A program made the position numbers and the translations under genes. From the NCBI GenBank assembly GCA_024508725.1, contig JANINS010000004.1, positions 80,163 through 144,162 on the forward strand: a stretch of DNA of 64,000 bases, in the 5' to 3' direction. The notes beneath the pieces are model-generated. The model had not been told where the DNA came from, made no database searches, and saw only the letters and a program-made list of their open reading frames with translations. Below are positions 10,180-20,400 of the stretch, in pieces (positions within the stretch are counted from its first letter, which is position 1; the number at the start of each line of letters is the position of its first letter). This DNA comes from Chitinophagaceae bacterium. Its GTDB lineage: Bacteria; Bacteroidota; Bacteroidia; Chitinophagales; Chitinophagaceae.

Positions 10180-10986
10180 ATGATAAAAAGACTTCTAACA
10201 ATAGTTGCAATTGCAGCATCTATTTCGGCATCTGCCCAATGGAATTATGACGCTAAAAATGTTGAAAGCATCTCGGGTTCTTATAAAGATGTAGGAAAAA
10301 AAGCTACCCTCATCACTACCAATTATTCCGGCAATCCAATGGAAGCAGATAATGATAATTCTGCGGTACAGAACATTGGATTTGATTTCAGGTTTAACGG
10401 GCAAACATTCAACACTTTTGTTTTGAATACAAACGGGTTTATCAAACTTGGGTCTGTAGCACCATCGGCTAAGAACATTTATTACAGCACAGGTATGGGT
10501 GGGGGAAATTCTACAATCACTGCAAAAGACAGTAATCTGCTTTATGCTTTTAACCGAAACATGGTTGCCCAGGAAGGTACAGAGTACAAAGTTATCACAA
10601 CCGGTTCTGCAGGGTCAAAAGTGTGTACGATACAATTCAAAAATTTAAAAGACAACATCAATACTGCTCAATACTCATCTGTTTCTTTTCAAATAAAATT
10701 ATACGAAACAAGTAACGTGATAGAATTTGTTTATGGCGAATGGGAAGCTTCTGGTAATGCACCAGTACTTACTGTTGCTGCTGTAGGTATAAAGGGGAAT
10801 GATATTGAGAGTTCAATAAATGTTGCAAAAGGTTCTGCAATTAAATGGGATGAAACCATGGGGCAGCCTACAAAGCCTTACCAGTTCCTGAATGGTAACT
10901 ACAGTGTGAAGGGTCCAAATTTTGGCAACCGGAATGATGCATTGCCAGGAGAAGGACATACCTATCGATTCACGCCATTGAAATAA
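10180..10986 (+). CDS. Secreted single-module protein, homologous to the accessory module of the GH10 xylanase
   Basis: A 268-residue protein with signal peptide MIKRLLTIVAIAASISASAQ and nothing else but one beta-rich module (about 28-268). It is clearly homologous to residues about 365-605 of the GH10 protein at 15071. Shared blocks include DNDNSAVQNIGFDF, FVLNTNG(F/Y)IKLG, CTIQFKNL, F(Q)(I/V)KLYE, AVGIKG, ES(S)INVAKGS and TYRF/TFRF ends. I recognise no named carbohydrate-binding family. Because one copy is attached to a xylanase and one sits directly behind SusD, where surface glycan-binding proteins are often encoded, a glycan-binding role is the best inference. It has no lipobox and no T9SS tail, so how it stays at the surface, if it does, is unclear. 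Confidence 0.8.
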   Translation: MIKRLLTIVAIAASISASAQWNYDAKNVESISGSYKDVGKKATLITTNYSGNPMEADNDNSAVQNIGFDFRFNGQTFNTFVLNTNGFIKLGSVAPSAKNIYYSTGMGGGNSTITAKDSNLLYAFNRNMVAQEGTEYKVITTGSAGSKVCTIQFKNLKDNINTAQYSSVSFQIKLYETSNVIEFVYGEWEASGNAPVLTVAAVGIKGNDIESSINVAKGSAIKWDETMGQPTKPYQFLNGNYSVKGPNFGNRNDALPGEGHTYRFTPLK

Positions 10987-11036
10987 ACTGATTACGAAAA
11001 CCAAACATATAGCTGCTCCAACTAAAAACGCTTGCT

Positions 11037-13640
11037 ATGAAGAAAATTCTATTAATCATACTGCTCTTTATTGCAGTAACAGGTCAGTCTCAAATTGCCG
11101 GTGATTACCAAAGTGCAGGAAACGTAGCACTAACAAGTGCTACCAACTGGCAAACTTACGATGGTACAAGCTGGATCGCAGCAACTACAGCTCCCAATTC
11201 AGCAACATTGGTTCCCGGAAATACGATCACTGTCTTATCGGGTAATACATGGAATAATACAGCTGCTGCTACAATTCCTGAAGGGGTTACATTTATTTTT
11301 AAAGGAACTGCCGGAACATTTACGCCAAATACCTTAACTATTAATGGTACTTACATACACGCTACAGGCCCTGCTACAGGGTCCAACACAACGCCAAGTA
11401 CTGTTTTTACAGGTGTAAGTACAACCACTGGATTGGGAGCTAATTCTACAGTGATTTATAGGGCATCAGGCAGCTACACGGTACCTACTGCAGCACTTGG
11501 CGGAAGAACCTATAACAATCTTATTTTCGATACCGATGGAACAACCGTTACACAACCTTCATTTGCTGGTCCTGGTTTTACATCTCCTTTAACGATCAAC
11601 GGAACCTTCACTATCGATTCATGGAAAACAGATTTTTATACCTCTGGAAATACTACAGCTGTAAATATTAACGGAGACGTTGTATTAACAGGTTCTTCCA
11701 GTTATCTAAGATTAAGAACTACTACAATTGCAGCAGGAAAATCACTTACAATTAATGCAGGTGATTCTTTAGGCATTGCTCAAGGATTTGCACTTACCAT
11801 TAACGGTACGCTGCTTAATAAAAGCATCAAGCCAATTGCATTTGCAACCAGTTCATCGCTTGTCATTAATGGCACTTTGCAACATGATGCAAATGGTGGA
11901 AGCATTCCCAATTCATCTACAACTTATAATGCTGGCTCTACAATTCTGGTTACCGGGCTTACGAATGTTTCTAATATTCCTGTATTGCCAGCAACGTGTG
12001 CCAATGTAGTATGGAATTGCCCAGGGCAAACAGGATCGAACACTTTTGTAAATACAATAACCAATGCTACTACCATTAATGGTAATCTCACTGTACAATC
12101 AACAGGTACAGCATCTATTTATCTTGGTGGAGCCGGCACAGGTAGAACACTCACAGTTAACGGTAATGTGATAGTGAGTGGAGGAAAGTTAGGTGTGATC
12201 AAACCTACATCAAGTGCTGCGACGGCTAATCAAAATTTTATTGTAAACGGGGATGTGATTGTTTCTGCTGGTGAATTTTATGTTGCTGATGCTTCAGTAG
12301 GTGCTACCGGTTATACAGGTAAAGGATTTTTATCTATTGGCGGAAACCTCAATCATACAGCAGGAACATTTGGAACCGGAGCTACAACACTTGCAGGCAC
12401 AGGTAATATTTCGTTTATCTCAAATAACACAGATAAAACAATCATGACCACAGGCATAGCAGGAGCAACAACTATTAACATAGATAAAACTGCTGCCGGA
12501 ATGATTACACTTACTTCGAACATAACACTTCCATCTTCTGCAACGTTAAACTTTGTAACAGGAAAACTTGCCGTACCAGCGAATACAGTTCTGGAATTAA
12601 GTGCTATTACAGGTGCAAATGCATCAGGTTATATTGCAACACTTACAAGCGGGGCGAATACAGGTAAAGTAAAGATGAGTAGTATAATTAGTGCTACAAC
12701 TTTTCCAGTTGGAACGCTCAATAATTATCTTCCGGTTATTATTAATCCGCTCAGTAGTTCTGATTATCTGGTAGGCGTGTTTGAAGGATTAACTACTAAT
12801 GCAGTTCCAAACGGAACTGCTGTAACAGCTACTCAAAAGCAAACAAGCGTAGATGCAGTTTGGCTTATTAACAGATCATCTTCAAATACTGATAACGCTA
12901 CTATAACAGTAAATTGGCCTGCATCTTTAGAGGGCTCAGCATTCGCTGCTTTAAATAATAACATTGGGTTAGGAACATATACCAATCAATGGCAAAGCTT
13001 TACCGGTACAGGAGATAATACTGCAAATACTGCTACAAACACATTTGATAACTTTTCTGCATTCGCAGTCGGTGGTATTGGTACTACATTACCGGTAACA
13101 ATAACTTCAATTAGTGCAGTTGCTGTTAACGGAAAGATCAATATTTCATGGGAAGTACAGAATGAAACAGGAGTTGAAAAGTATGTGATCGAAAGATCAA
13201 TTGATGGTACTTCATTCGTGGCAATAGAATCCGTTCTTTCAAAGGGTAATTCAACTTCTGCAACATATTCAGCAATTGACAATAATCCATTCAATGGTGA
13301 AAATCTTTACCGAATCAAATCTGTTGACAGATCAGGACAGGTAAAATATAGTGCTGTGGTTAGTGTGAATAATACTTTGAAGCCGAAATGCATGCTATCA
13401 GTAGCACCTAATCCTGTACATGGAAATAACATAAATCTGCAATTAAAGAATATTGCCAGTGATAATTATGCTGTGATCATTCTTAATAATGCTGGCCAGT
13501 TGGTGTATTCAAAAAATATCGGAAATATATCAGGAACAACCACTGTTTCTGTTTTCATTTCAGACTTATCTGAAGGAGTGTATCAGCTAGTGGTAAAAGG
13601 AAGTATTCAGCAATTGCAACAAACAATAATCGTTCGTTAA
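11037..13640 (+). CDS. Large secreted repeat protein with FN3-like domain and T9SS sorting tail (paralogue A)
   Basis: An 867-residue protein: signal peptide to about residue 20, then about 550 residues of Thr/Ser/Asn/Gly-rich strands with recurring (L)TINGT and VNGNVIV motifs, suggesting a right-handed beta-helix or similar solenoid. An FN3-like segment follows (LPVTITSISAVAVNGKINISW, about 683-780), then a type A T9SS C-terminal domain (VAPNPVHG to TIIVR). It is a strong paralogue of the 1,040-residue protein at 17430 across the N-terminal 500 residues (NGGSIPN, NVVWNCPGQ, IYLGGAG, GGKLGVIK). No catalytic motif is visible. A cell-surface or secreted role in binding or presenting polysaccharide is inference from context. 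Its stop overlaps the next start by one base. Confidence 0.85.
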   Translation: MKKILLIILLFIAVTGQSQIAGDYQSAGNVALTSATNWQTYDGTSWIAATTAPNSATLVPGNTITVLSGNTWNNTAAATIPEGVTFIFKGTAGTFTPNTLTINGTYIHATGPATGSNTTPSTVFTGVSTTTGLGANSTVIYRASGSYTVPTAALGGRTYNNLIFDTDGTTVTQPSFAGPGFTSPLTINGTFTIDSWKTDFYTSGNTTAVNINGDVVLTGSSSYLRLRTTTIAAGKSLTINAGDSLGIAQGFALTINGTLLNKSIKPIAFATSSSLVINGTLQHDANGGSIPNSSTTYNAGSTILVTGLTNVSNIPVLPATCANVVWNCPGQTGSNTFVNTITNATTINGNLTVQSTGTASIYLGGAGTGRTLTVNGNVIVSGGKLGVIKPTSSAATANQNFIVNGDVIVSAGEFYVADASVGATGYTGKGFLSIGGNLNHTAGTFGTGATTLAGTGNISFISNNTDKTIMTTGIAGATTINIDKTAAGMITLTSNITLPSSATLNFVTGKLAVPANTVLELSAITGANASGYIATLTSGANTGKVKMSSIISATTFPVGTLNNYLPVIINPLSSSDYLVGVFEGLTTNAVPNGTAVTATQKQTSVDAVWLINRSSSNTDNATITVNWPASLEGSAFAALNNNIGLGTYTNQWQSFTGTGDNTANTATNTFDNFSAFAVGGIGTTLPVTITSISAVAVNGKINISWEVQNETGVEKYVIERSIDGTSFVAIESVLSKGNSTSATYSAIDNNPFNGENLYRIKSVDRSGQVKYSAVVSVNNTLKPKCMLSVAPNPVHGNNINLQLKNIASDNYAVIILNNAGQLVYSKNIGNISGTTTVSVFISDLSEGVYQLVVKGSIQQLQQTIIVR

Positions 13641-15055
13641 TGAAAATTAATTACTGTATATCGATATGTTTTGCTCTTATGCTTAGCTATGCTTCGCTGG
13701 CTCAGCAAAATGAGTATTCTTTTAAAGTGGAAGCAAGTGTTGTTAACAGCAAAGAGAAAACATACGGTCCCTGGAAAACGTATCCTACACGATCTTTCCA
13801 AACATTGGATGGTTTTAAATCATCTAAAGTAAAAACAGATAAGTATGGTGGACGAAAAGATAAAAAGTTAGCAGAGGGCACAGGCTTCTTCACTACAAAG
13901 AAAGTGAATGACAGGTGGTGGTTGCTGGATCCTGAAGGAAATGCTTTTGTCAATGTGGGATTAGTGGCTGTTTCTCCAGCTGCTTCTGAAAGAGAGAAAG
14001 CGGCCTTACAGGAAAAATATGGTGATAACAGCAGGTGGGCTGATGAAACTCATGATCTCTTAGTGAAAAATAAATTCAATGCATTAGGAGCATGGAGTAA
14101 TAATGAGCTTTTCAAAAAATCTGCTTACCAGGATAAAAAGCCACTTACTTACACCATCATTAAAAACTTTATGAGTGATTATGGAAAAAAGCGTGGTGGT
14201 ACATACCAGGAATCGGGTCATATTGGATATCCTGATAGAACCATCTTTGTTTTCGATCCTCAATTTGAAGCTTTTTGTGATGAATATGCCAAACAACTGG
14301 CGGTAAATAAAGATGATAAAAACTTGTTTGGATATTTTTCTGATAACGAACTTCCATTTGAAAGATTATCATTAGACAGATACCTGGCAAAGAAAGATTC
14401 AACTGATCCCGGAAAAATATATGCTTCTCAATGGCTAAGCTCAAAAGGTATTGCATCATCTGCAATAAATGATTCTTTGCGAAACGAGTTCTTAGGTGTG
14501 ATGGCTGAAAAATATTTCTCTGTTGTTTCAAAAGCAATAAAAAAATACGATCCCAGTCATCTGTATCTAGGCAGCAGGTTGCACTCGTATGAATTGCAGG
14601 TAGAGCCTGTATTCAGAGCAATTGGTAAATATGTAGATGTAATTGCGATCAATTATTACCGTGTTTGGACACCTGTTGCAAAGGATATGGCTAATTGGGA
14701 AAGATGGAGCGGCAAACCTTTTATTGTTACCGAGTGGTATGTAAAAGGAGAAGATTCTAAAATGACAAACTATTCTGGTGCCGGCTGGCTGGTACATACG
14801 CAGAATGATAGGGGATTGTTCTATCAGAATTTTTCACTGGCTTTATTGGAGTCTGGAAATTGTGTAGGCTTTCATTGGTTTAAATACCAGGATAATGATC
14901 CGGAGAATAAAAATGTAGACCCTTCCAATACAGATGCAAACAAAGGCATTGTGAATACCTTATACGAAGTCTATGATCCGCTTCTCAAAAAAATGAAGGA
15001 AATAAATGAAAATGTTTATTCCCTGATCGAGTTCTTCGACCAGAGAAAAAAATAA
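13640..15055 (+). CDS. Secreted clan GH-A hydrolase, GH50 (agarase)-like
   Basis: A 471-residue protein with signal peptide MKINYCISICFALMLSYASLAQ. It carries a substrate-edge region WWLLDPEGNAFVNVG and a TIM-barrel-like core with two candidate catalytic glutamates: Glu237 in GYFSDNELPF (acid/base) and Glu365 in PFIVTEWYVKG (nucleophile). The late block GFHWFKYQDND also resembles agarase-type GH50 proteins. The family assignment is from these motifs only. Agarose is an unlikely substrate beside GH10, SASA and uronate genes, so the enzyme may act on another part of the same hemicellulose. ATG overlaps the upstream TAA (TAATG), implying translational coupling with paralogue A. It could belong to a related, less studied clan-A family. 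Confidence 0.65.
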   Translation: MKINYCISICFALMLSYASLAQQNEYSFKVEASVVNSKEKTYGPWKTYPTRSFQTLDGFKSSKVKTDKYGGRKDKKLAEGTGFFTTKKVNDRWWLLDPEGNAFVNVGLVAVSPAASEREKAALQEKYGDNSRWADETHDLLVKNKFNALGAWSNNELFKKSAYQDKKPLTYTIIKNFMSDYGKKRGGTYQESGHIGYPDRTIFVFDPQFEAFCDEYAKQLAVNKDDKNLFGYFSDNELPFERLSLDRYLAKKDSTDPGKIYASQWLSSKGIASSAINDSLRNEFLGVMAEKYFSVVSKAIKKYDPSHLYLGSRLHSYELQVEPVFRAIGKYVDVIAINYYRVWTPVAKDMANWERWSGKPFIVTEWYVKGEDSKMTNYSGAGWLVHTQNDRGLFYQNFSLALLESGNCVGFHWFKYQDNDPENKNVDPSNTDANKGIVNTLYEVYDPLLKKMKEINENVYSLIEFFDQRKK

Positions 15056-15070
15056 AAATCATATCGCTGT

Positions 15071-17425
15071 ATGAAAGATGATTCAAACAGTTCACGCTGT
15101 TTAATAAGGATGCTTTTGCTCCAACTTATCCTGTCGGTAACGATGATTGTGAATGCCCAGGTAGTTGATACAACGTTAAAAGGATTTTCTCCTTATCCAT
15201 TTGGTGCTGCGATTAGTGCTCAATTACTAAAGAATAACAGCCAGTACAGGAATCTTGTTAAAAAAGAATTTAGCAGTCTTACACCCGAAACTGCCATGAA
15301 GTTTGGTGTGATACATCCTGGAGAGAACACATGGTATTGGACTGATGCAGACTCCATTGTTTCTTTCGCACAGCAGAACAATAAAAGAGTACATGGACAT
15401 ACTTTGATATGGCATAATAATGTTCCGGCTTGGGTTACAAATTTCGTTGGTGATTCTGCTGCATGGGAGAACATCATGAAAACGCATATTCAAACCGTAG
15501 TAACACATTTCAAGGGTAAAGTAAAATCCTGGGATGTTGTGAATGAAGCTGTGATAGACAACGGAACGTTGCGTAATTCCATCTGGTTGCAACACCTTGG
15601 ACCAAACTATATTGCAAGAGCTTTCCAATATGCACATGAAGCAGATACCGCAGCGCTTTTATTTTACAATGACTTCAACCATGAAAGCAGCGCAAACAAC
15701 TATGCAAAGTTGTATGGAATTCAAACGCTGTTAACCAATCTGAAGTTAGCAGGCGTTCCAATACATGGAACAGGATTGCAGATGCATGTTAATAAGAACA
15801 TTAACAATAGCAACATTGGTAAAGCGATTGATTCGATGCTTGCCACTGGTTTAAAAGTTCATATCTCTGAGTTGGATGTGGCTGTTAATCCAGAGAATAA
15901 TCAAAGCCTCACTTTCAATGCTACAGTTGCAAGCCAGCAATTTGGGAAGTTCAAATATTTCGGAAGAGTTGGTAAACAGATCAGTGCAGATCAGTTCTAT
16001 GGCATTACAACATGGAATGTAACGGATGCTGATTCATGGATACCGCCAACATATAGTCGTCCTGACTTCCCATTACCCTTCAGTAACACCTATCAAAAAA
16101 AATCTTCTTACCAGGGATTTAAAGATGGAATGCTACATCAATGGAATGCAGCTGCAGCAACAACAGCACAGAGTTTTTTAGGAACCTTTTCAGACCTGGG
16201 AAGCAATGGTAATGCCATTACAACAAATTTCTCAGGTAATGCAATGAGCTTCGATAATGATAACTCTGCTGTTCAAAACATAGGTTTCGATTTTATTTTC
16301 AACGGCACGGCTTACTCTCAATTTGTTTTGAATACAAATGGGTATATCAAACTTGGAGCAAGTGCACCTTCTTCAACATCTGTTTTTTATCCTGCTTACA
16401 ATGGTAATACCGGAAGTGTTATAACTGCTTCTGATATTGACCTGATCTATCCCTATAATCATGATCTTACTGCAGGATCTAGTATTCCCGAATACCGTGT
16501 GTATACTTCAGGAAATCCAGGATCAAGAATATGTACCATCCAGTTTAAAAATCTTTCTGATAAACTTGCACCGGTTCAATATAGCAATATCGAGTTCCAG
16601 GTAAAATTGTATGAAAGCGATAACTCAATTGAATTTATCTATGGTAACTGGATATCAAGTGCCAACACATCTACAGCAGTAACAGCTGCAGTTGGAATCA
16701 AAGGGGTCAATGCTTTTGAGAGTATAAACGTTGCTAAAGGTTCAACTGTTGCATGGAACACATCGCTTTCTACTTCGAATAATTATTATTTCAAGAATGG
16801 CGATTATCCTTTGAATGGACCACAATTCAATTCGAGAAATGCTTTTTTGCCTGAACCCGGCAGAACATTTCGATTTGGTTCATCATCTGTTTTACCCTTA
16901 ACGTTCATAAGCTTTACGGGAGTTGATAAAGGAAATTATATCTCCCTGCAATGGAAAGCTGCCGAAAATGATCTTTTGGGTTTTAGAGTAGAACGGTCTG
17001 TTGATGGAATCAACTTTATCCAGGTTGCTTTCATTAATGCTACCGGGCAAGGCGAGTACCAATATCGTGATTATAATGTTGCTGAAGCTACTGTGTACTA
17101 CAGGCTCAGATCTTTTGATGCTTCGGGTGTTTTTATTTATTCTCCAGTTATCAGGATGCTGCGCAATATGTCAGAATTGTTTGCGGTCACAGCATCAAGT
17201 CCCTTCAGTGATGTGATTCATCTACAGGTTAGAAGTAATAAACAGCAGAAGATATCTGTGTTATGTAACAGCATCAATGGTAGCACAATCACAAACGTTG
17301 ATTATTTGATTAATCAAGGTGTGAATGCTATTCAAATTAAGGTTCCGGTGGTATCTAAAGGAACTTATTTACTGAGAGTTCAAACTGCAGAAAATCAGCA
17401 GACAATAAAAATCATTAAACAATAA
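15071..17425 (+). CDS. GH10 endo-beta-1,4-xylanase with novel accessory module, FN3-like domain and T9SS tail
   Basis: A 784-residue secreted endoxylanase. Signal peptide to about residue 30; GH10 domain about 32-355 with GHTLIWHN, acid/base Glu159 in SWDVVNEAVID and nucleophile Glu267 in HISELDVAV, so the active site is intact. Residues about 365-605 form a module homologous to the stand-alone protein at 10180. An FN3-like segment (about 607-695, LPLTFISFTG) and a T9SS sorting domain (about 700-784, ending TIKIIKQ) follow. The tail predicts export across the outer membrane and surface attachment, so backbone cleavage would occur outside the cell before SusCD uptake. It is the enzyme that best defines the substrate of this locus. 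Confidence 0.95.
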   Translation: MKDDSNSSRCLIRMLLLQLILSVTMIVNAQVVDTTLKGFSPYPFGAAISAQLLKNNSQYRNLVKKEFSSLTPETAMKFGVIHPGENTWYWTDADSIVSFAQQNNKRVHGHTLIWHNNVPAWVTNFVGDSAAWENIMKTHIQTVVTHFKGKVKSWDVVNEAVIDNGTLRNSIWLQHLGPNYIARAFQYAHEADTAALLFYNDFNHESSANNYAKLYGIQTLLTNLKLAGVPIHGTGLQMHVNKNINNSNIGKAIDSMLATGLKVHISELDVAVNPENNQSLTFNATVASQQFGKFKYFGRVGKQISADQFYGITTWNVTDADSWIPPTYSRPDFPLPFSNTYQKKSSYQGFKDGMLHQWNAAAATTAQSFLGTFSDLGSNGNAITTNFSGNAMSFDNDNSAVQNIGFDFIFNGTAYSQFVLNTNGYIKLGASAPSSTSVFYPAYNGNTGSVITASDIDLIYPYNHDLTAGSSIPEYRVYTSGNPGSRICTIQFKNLSDKLAPVQYSNIEFQVKLYESDNSIEFIYGNWISSANTSTAVTAAVGIKGVNAFESINVAKGSTVAWNTSLSTSNNYYFKNGDYPLNGPQFNSRNAFLPEPGRTFRFGSSSVLPLTFISFTGVDKGNYISLQWKAAENDLLGFRVERSVDGINFIQVAFINATGQGEYQYRDYNVAEATVYYRLRSFDASGVFIYSPVIRMLRNMSELFAVTASSPFSDVIHLQVRSNKQQKISVLCNSINGSTITNVDYLINQGVNAIQIKVPVVSKGTYLLRVQTAENQQTIKIIKQ

Positions 17426-17429
17426 CGCA

Positions 17430-20400
17430 ATGAAAAGAATATTGCTGCTCTTAATGACTATACTTTCAATGTTGGGAGTAAGTGCTCAGCAAAACGGAGA
17501 TTACCGAAGTATAGGTTCGGTATCTCTTACATCGTCTACAAACTGGGAAGTGTATAGTTCAGCAACAACAACTTGGTCTGTAGCTGTTGTTGCTCCTAAC
17601 AGTGCATCTCTTGTTAATGGAAATATCATCACTATTCAAGCAGCACATATTTGGAATAATAGTACAGTTTCAACTATTCCCGTTGGAGTTACTGTAGTGT
17701 GTCAATCAACAACGATCGGCACATTCAGTACCACTAATAAGATTGAGTTGAATGGTACCCTTGTGATTTACACCGCAGCTAGCCCTGGAAACATTTTATC
17801 AGGGATGAATATTAATACAGGATCAACTATTATTTACAGAGCTTCTACATCTGTTAAGCCAAGTCCTGTATACGGCGGTAGAACATATTATAATTTAAGT
17901 TTTGACACCGATGCTACTATTACAACACCAGTAAGTAATTCAACTTTTTCACAGCCAGCACCCGGTGCACAATGGACAGTAAACGGTACGTTGTATGTGA
18001 AAGGTTGGTCTGCAAGTTTCTATCACTGTTCTAACACTTTTGGAAATTTCAATGGGGATATAACAATAACTGGAACAGGAACGATCGTAAGATTAAAGAA
18101 TACTACCATTGCTTCGGGAAAAACTTTAACTATCGACGGTGGTGCTACACTTAATCTGGGAGGCACAACATCAGATGGCAGCTGTGGAACTGCTCAATCT
18201 ACAACATTAACCATTAATGGTAGTTTAGTAAACAAGAGCACCAATAACATTGGCTTTACTGCAGCATCTTTAGTAGTAAGTAGTGGCGGAACTTATAAGC
18301 ATGATGTTAATGGAGGTTCAATTCCAAATACGAACACTACTTATAGCGCAGGTTCAACCATTAATGTGACAGGAATAACCAACGTGGCTAATATTCCTGT
18401 CCTACCTACATCATGCGGTAACGTTATTTGGAATTGTGCAGGGCAAAGTTCGTCCAACACGTTTATTAATACCATCTCAAATACCACAACTGTCAATGGT
18501 GATCTTACTATTCAGTCTACGGGAACAGCTACAATATATTTGGGAGGTGCTGCCACATCCAGAACATTAACTGTTACAGGAAATCTTAATGTAACCGGTG
18601 GAAAGTTAGGAGTGATAAAAGCACCGTCTGGTGGTGCTACTGCGAACCAAACCTGTAATGTTAATGGTGATGTGTTAATTAATGGTGGAGAATTCTATGT
18701 TTCCGATGCTAATGGTGTTACATCAACAGCAAAAGGATATTTAAACGTTGATGGAAGTTTAAACCATACTGCCGGCGTTTTTGGCAGTACAGCTACCTCA
18801 GTATCCAACAGTGGTGTCATAACTTTCACAGGTAACAATACTGGTAAAACGATTAGCACTATTGGTTTTTCAAACAATACAAATATCATTATCGATAAGA
18901 CAGCCACGGGTGATATTTCTCTTGCTTCAGCTTTATCTGTCAACGCTGCTTCAAGATTAACCATCCAAACCGGTACGCTAAAACTAAATGCGAACACCGT
19001 CACTTTGAAATCTACTTCAGCTACTAATACTGCACGGGTTTATGTGAACTCAGGGGCTGTAGATCAAAGTGTTTCAGGAAGCAAATTTATTATTGAGCAG
19101 TACATTCCGGGAGGAACCAGGGCTTATCGCTTCTTCGGACATCCGTTTAATCATTCTATCAATCTTAGTGAACTTACAGATGATATAGATATAACAGGAA
19201 CTGATGGTGGCAATATAGCTGGAACAGGATTTACTTCAACAGGATCAAATGCAGCTTCGGCATTCTGGTATGATCCGATATCAGGCAATAGTAATACAAG
19301 TGCAGGATGGATTGCGTTTACAAGAAATGATGGAGTTAATGCTGCAGCTGGTCTTGGTAACACAAAAAACAGCTGGGATCAGGGACAAGGTATCAGAGTT
19401 TTGGTTCGTGGTCCTAAGGGACAGACTGGTATTTTAGGTTCTTCTCCACCTGCTCCGAATGCAACAACGATTTCGTTAAGTGGAAAGATCAATGATGGCA
19501 ACGATGTGCCTGTGAACTTGATAAAGTCAGCTAATTCAGGCTATAACCTGATCGCTAATCCTTATTGTGCTCCCTTAGACATTTACCAGTTCAGAACTTC
19601 TAATAGCAATGAGAATGCAATTGCAGGAAATAATTTTTATATATGGGTTCCATCAGGTGGTGTGAACGGGAAAGGCCAGTATATAACAGGTGACATGACG
19701 AATGCTGGTGAAACATATAGATACATTCCGACATATAGTTCATTCTTTATAGACGTTGCGGCTTCTTCTACAGCTACATTTAGAGAATCGCATAAAGCAG
19801 TTGCATCAACAAATGCTTCATATAGTTTACGTGGCGCATCAACTTCTGCATATGGTAATAATACACTTCAGTTGCAGGTTAGCAGGAATGGAGACTTTGA
19901 AGATCGGATTTTGATCCTTATGAATGATTCTACTGCAAAAGGGATTTTCGACAGCAAGGATGCAAGAAAGCTAGATAACAGTAACCTGAATTTTTACTCA
20001 TTGTCAGAAGACAGTATAAAGTTAGCTATTGACAGAAGACAGGCATACTTGAATAAGGAGGCTATTATCTCACTTGGTTTTACTACAACGTTGACAGCAG
20101 TATACTCAATTGAAGTAAAAGATTTCATGTTTGACCCTGAGACTGTTGTGATTTTGAGAGATAATTTCCTGAATACGGAAAAAACACTTGATAAGGGAGC
20201 AACTTATACTTTCTCAGTTTCCAGTGATTCGGGCTCAATGGGTAATCAAAGATTTCAACTGGTATTTCGAAGAGTTATTCAGTATTCCCCAATACAGCCT
20301 GTTGCTTTTGATTTCAAAGTTTTTCCAAATCCGGCGACGCAAACATGCAAAATATCTTTTACCAATCCACTGCAGGAAGACATACATGTCCTTATAACAA

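Noticed and set aside
15220-15637. Long minus-strand frames inside the GH10 gene
   Set aside because: The GH10 frame has intact catalytic motifs; the antisense frames have no family signature and are shadows.
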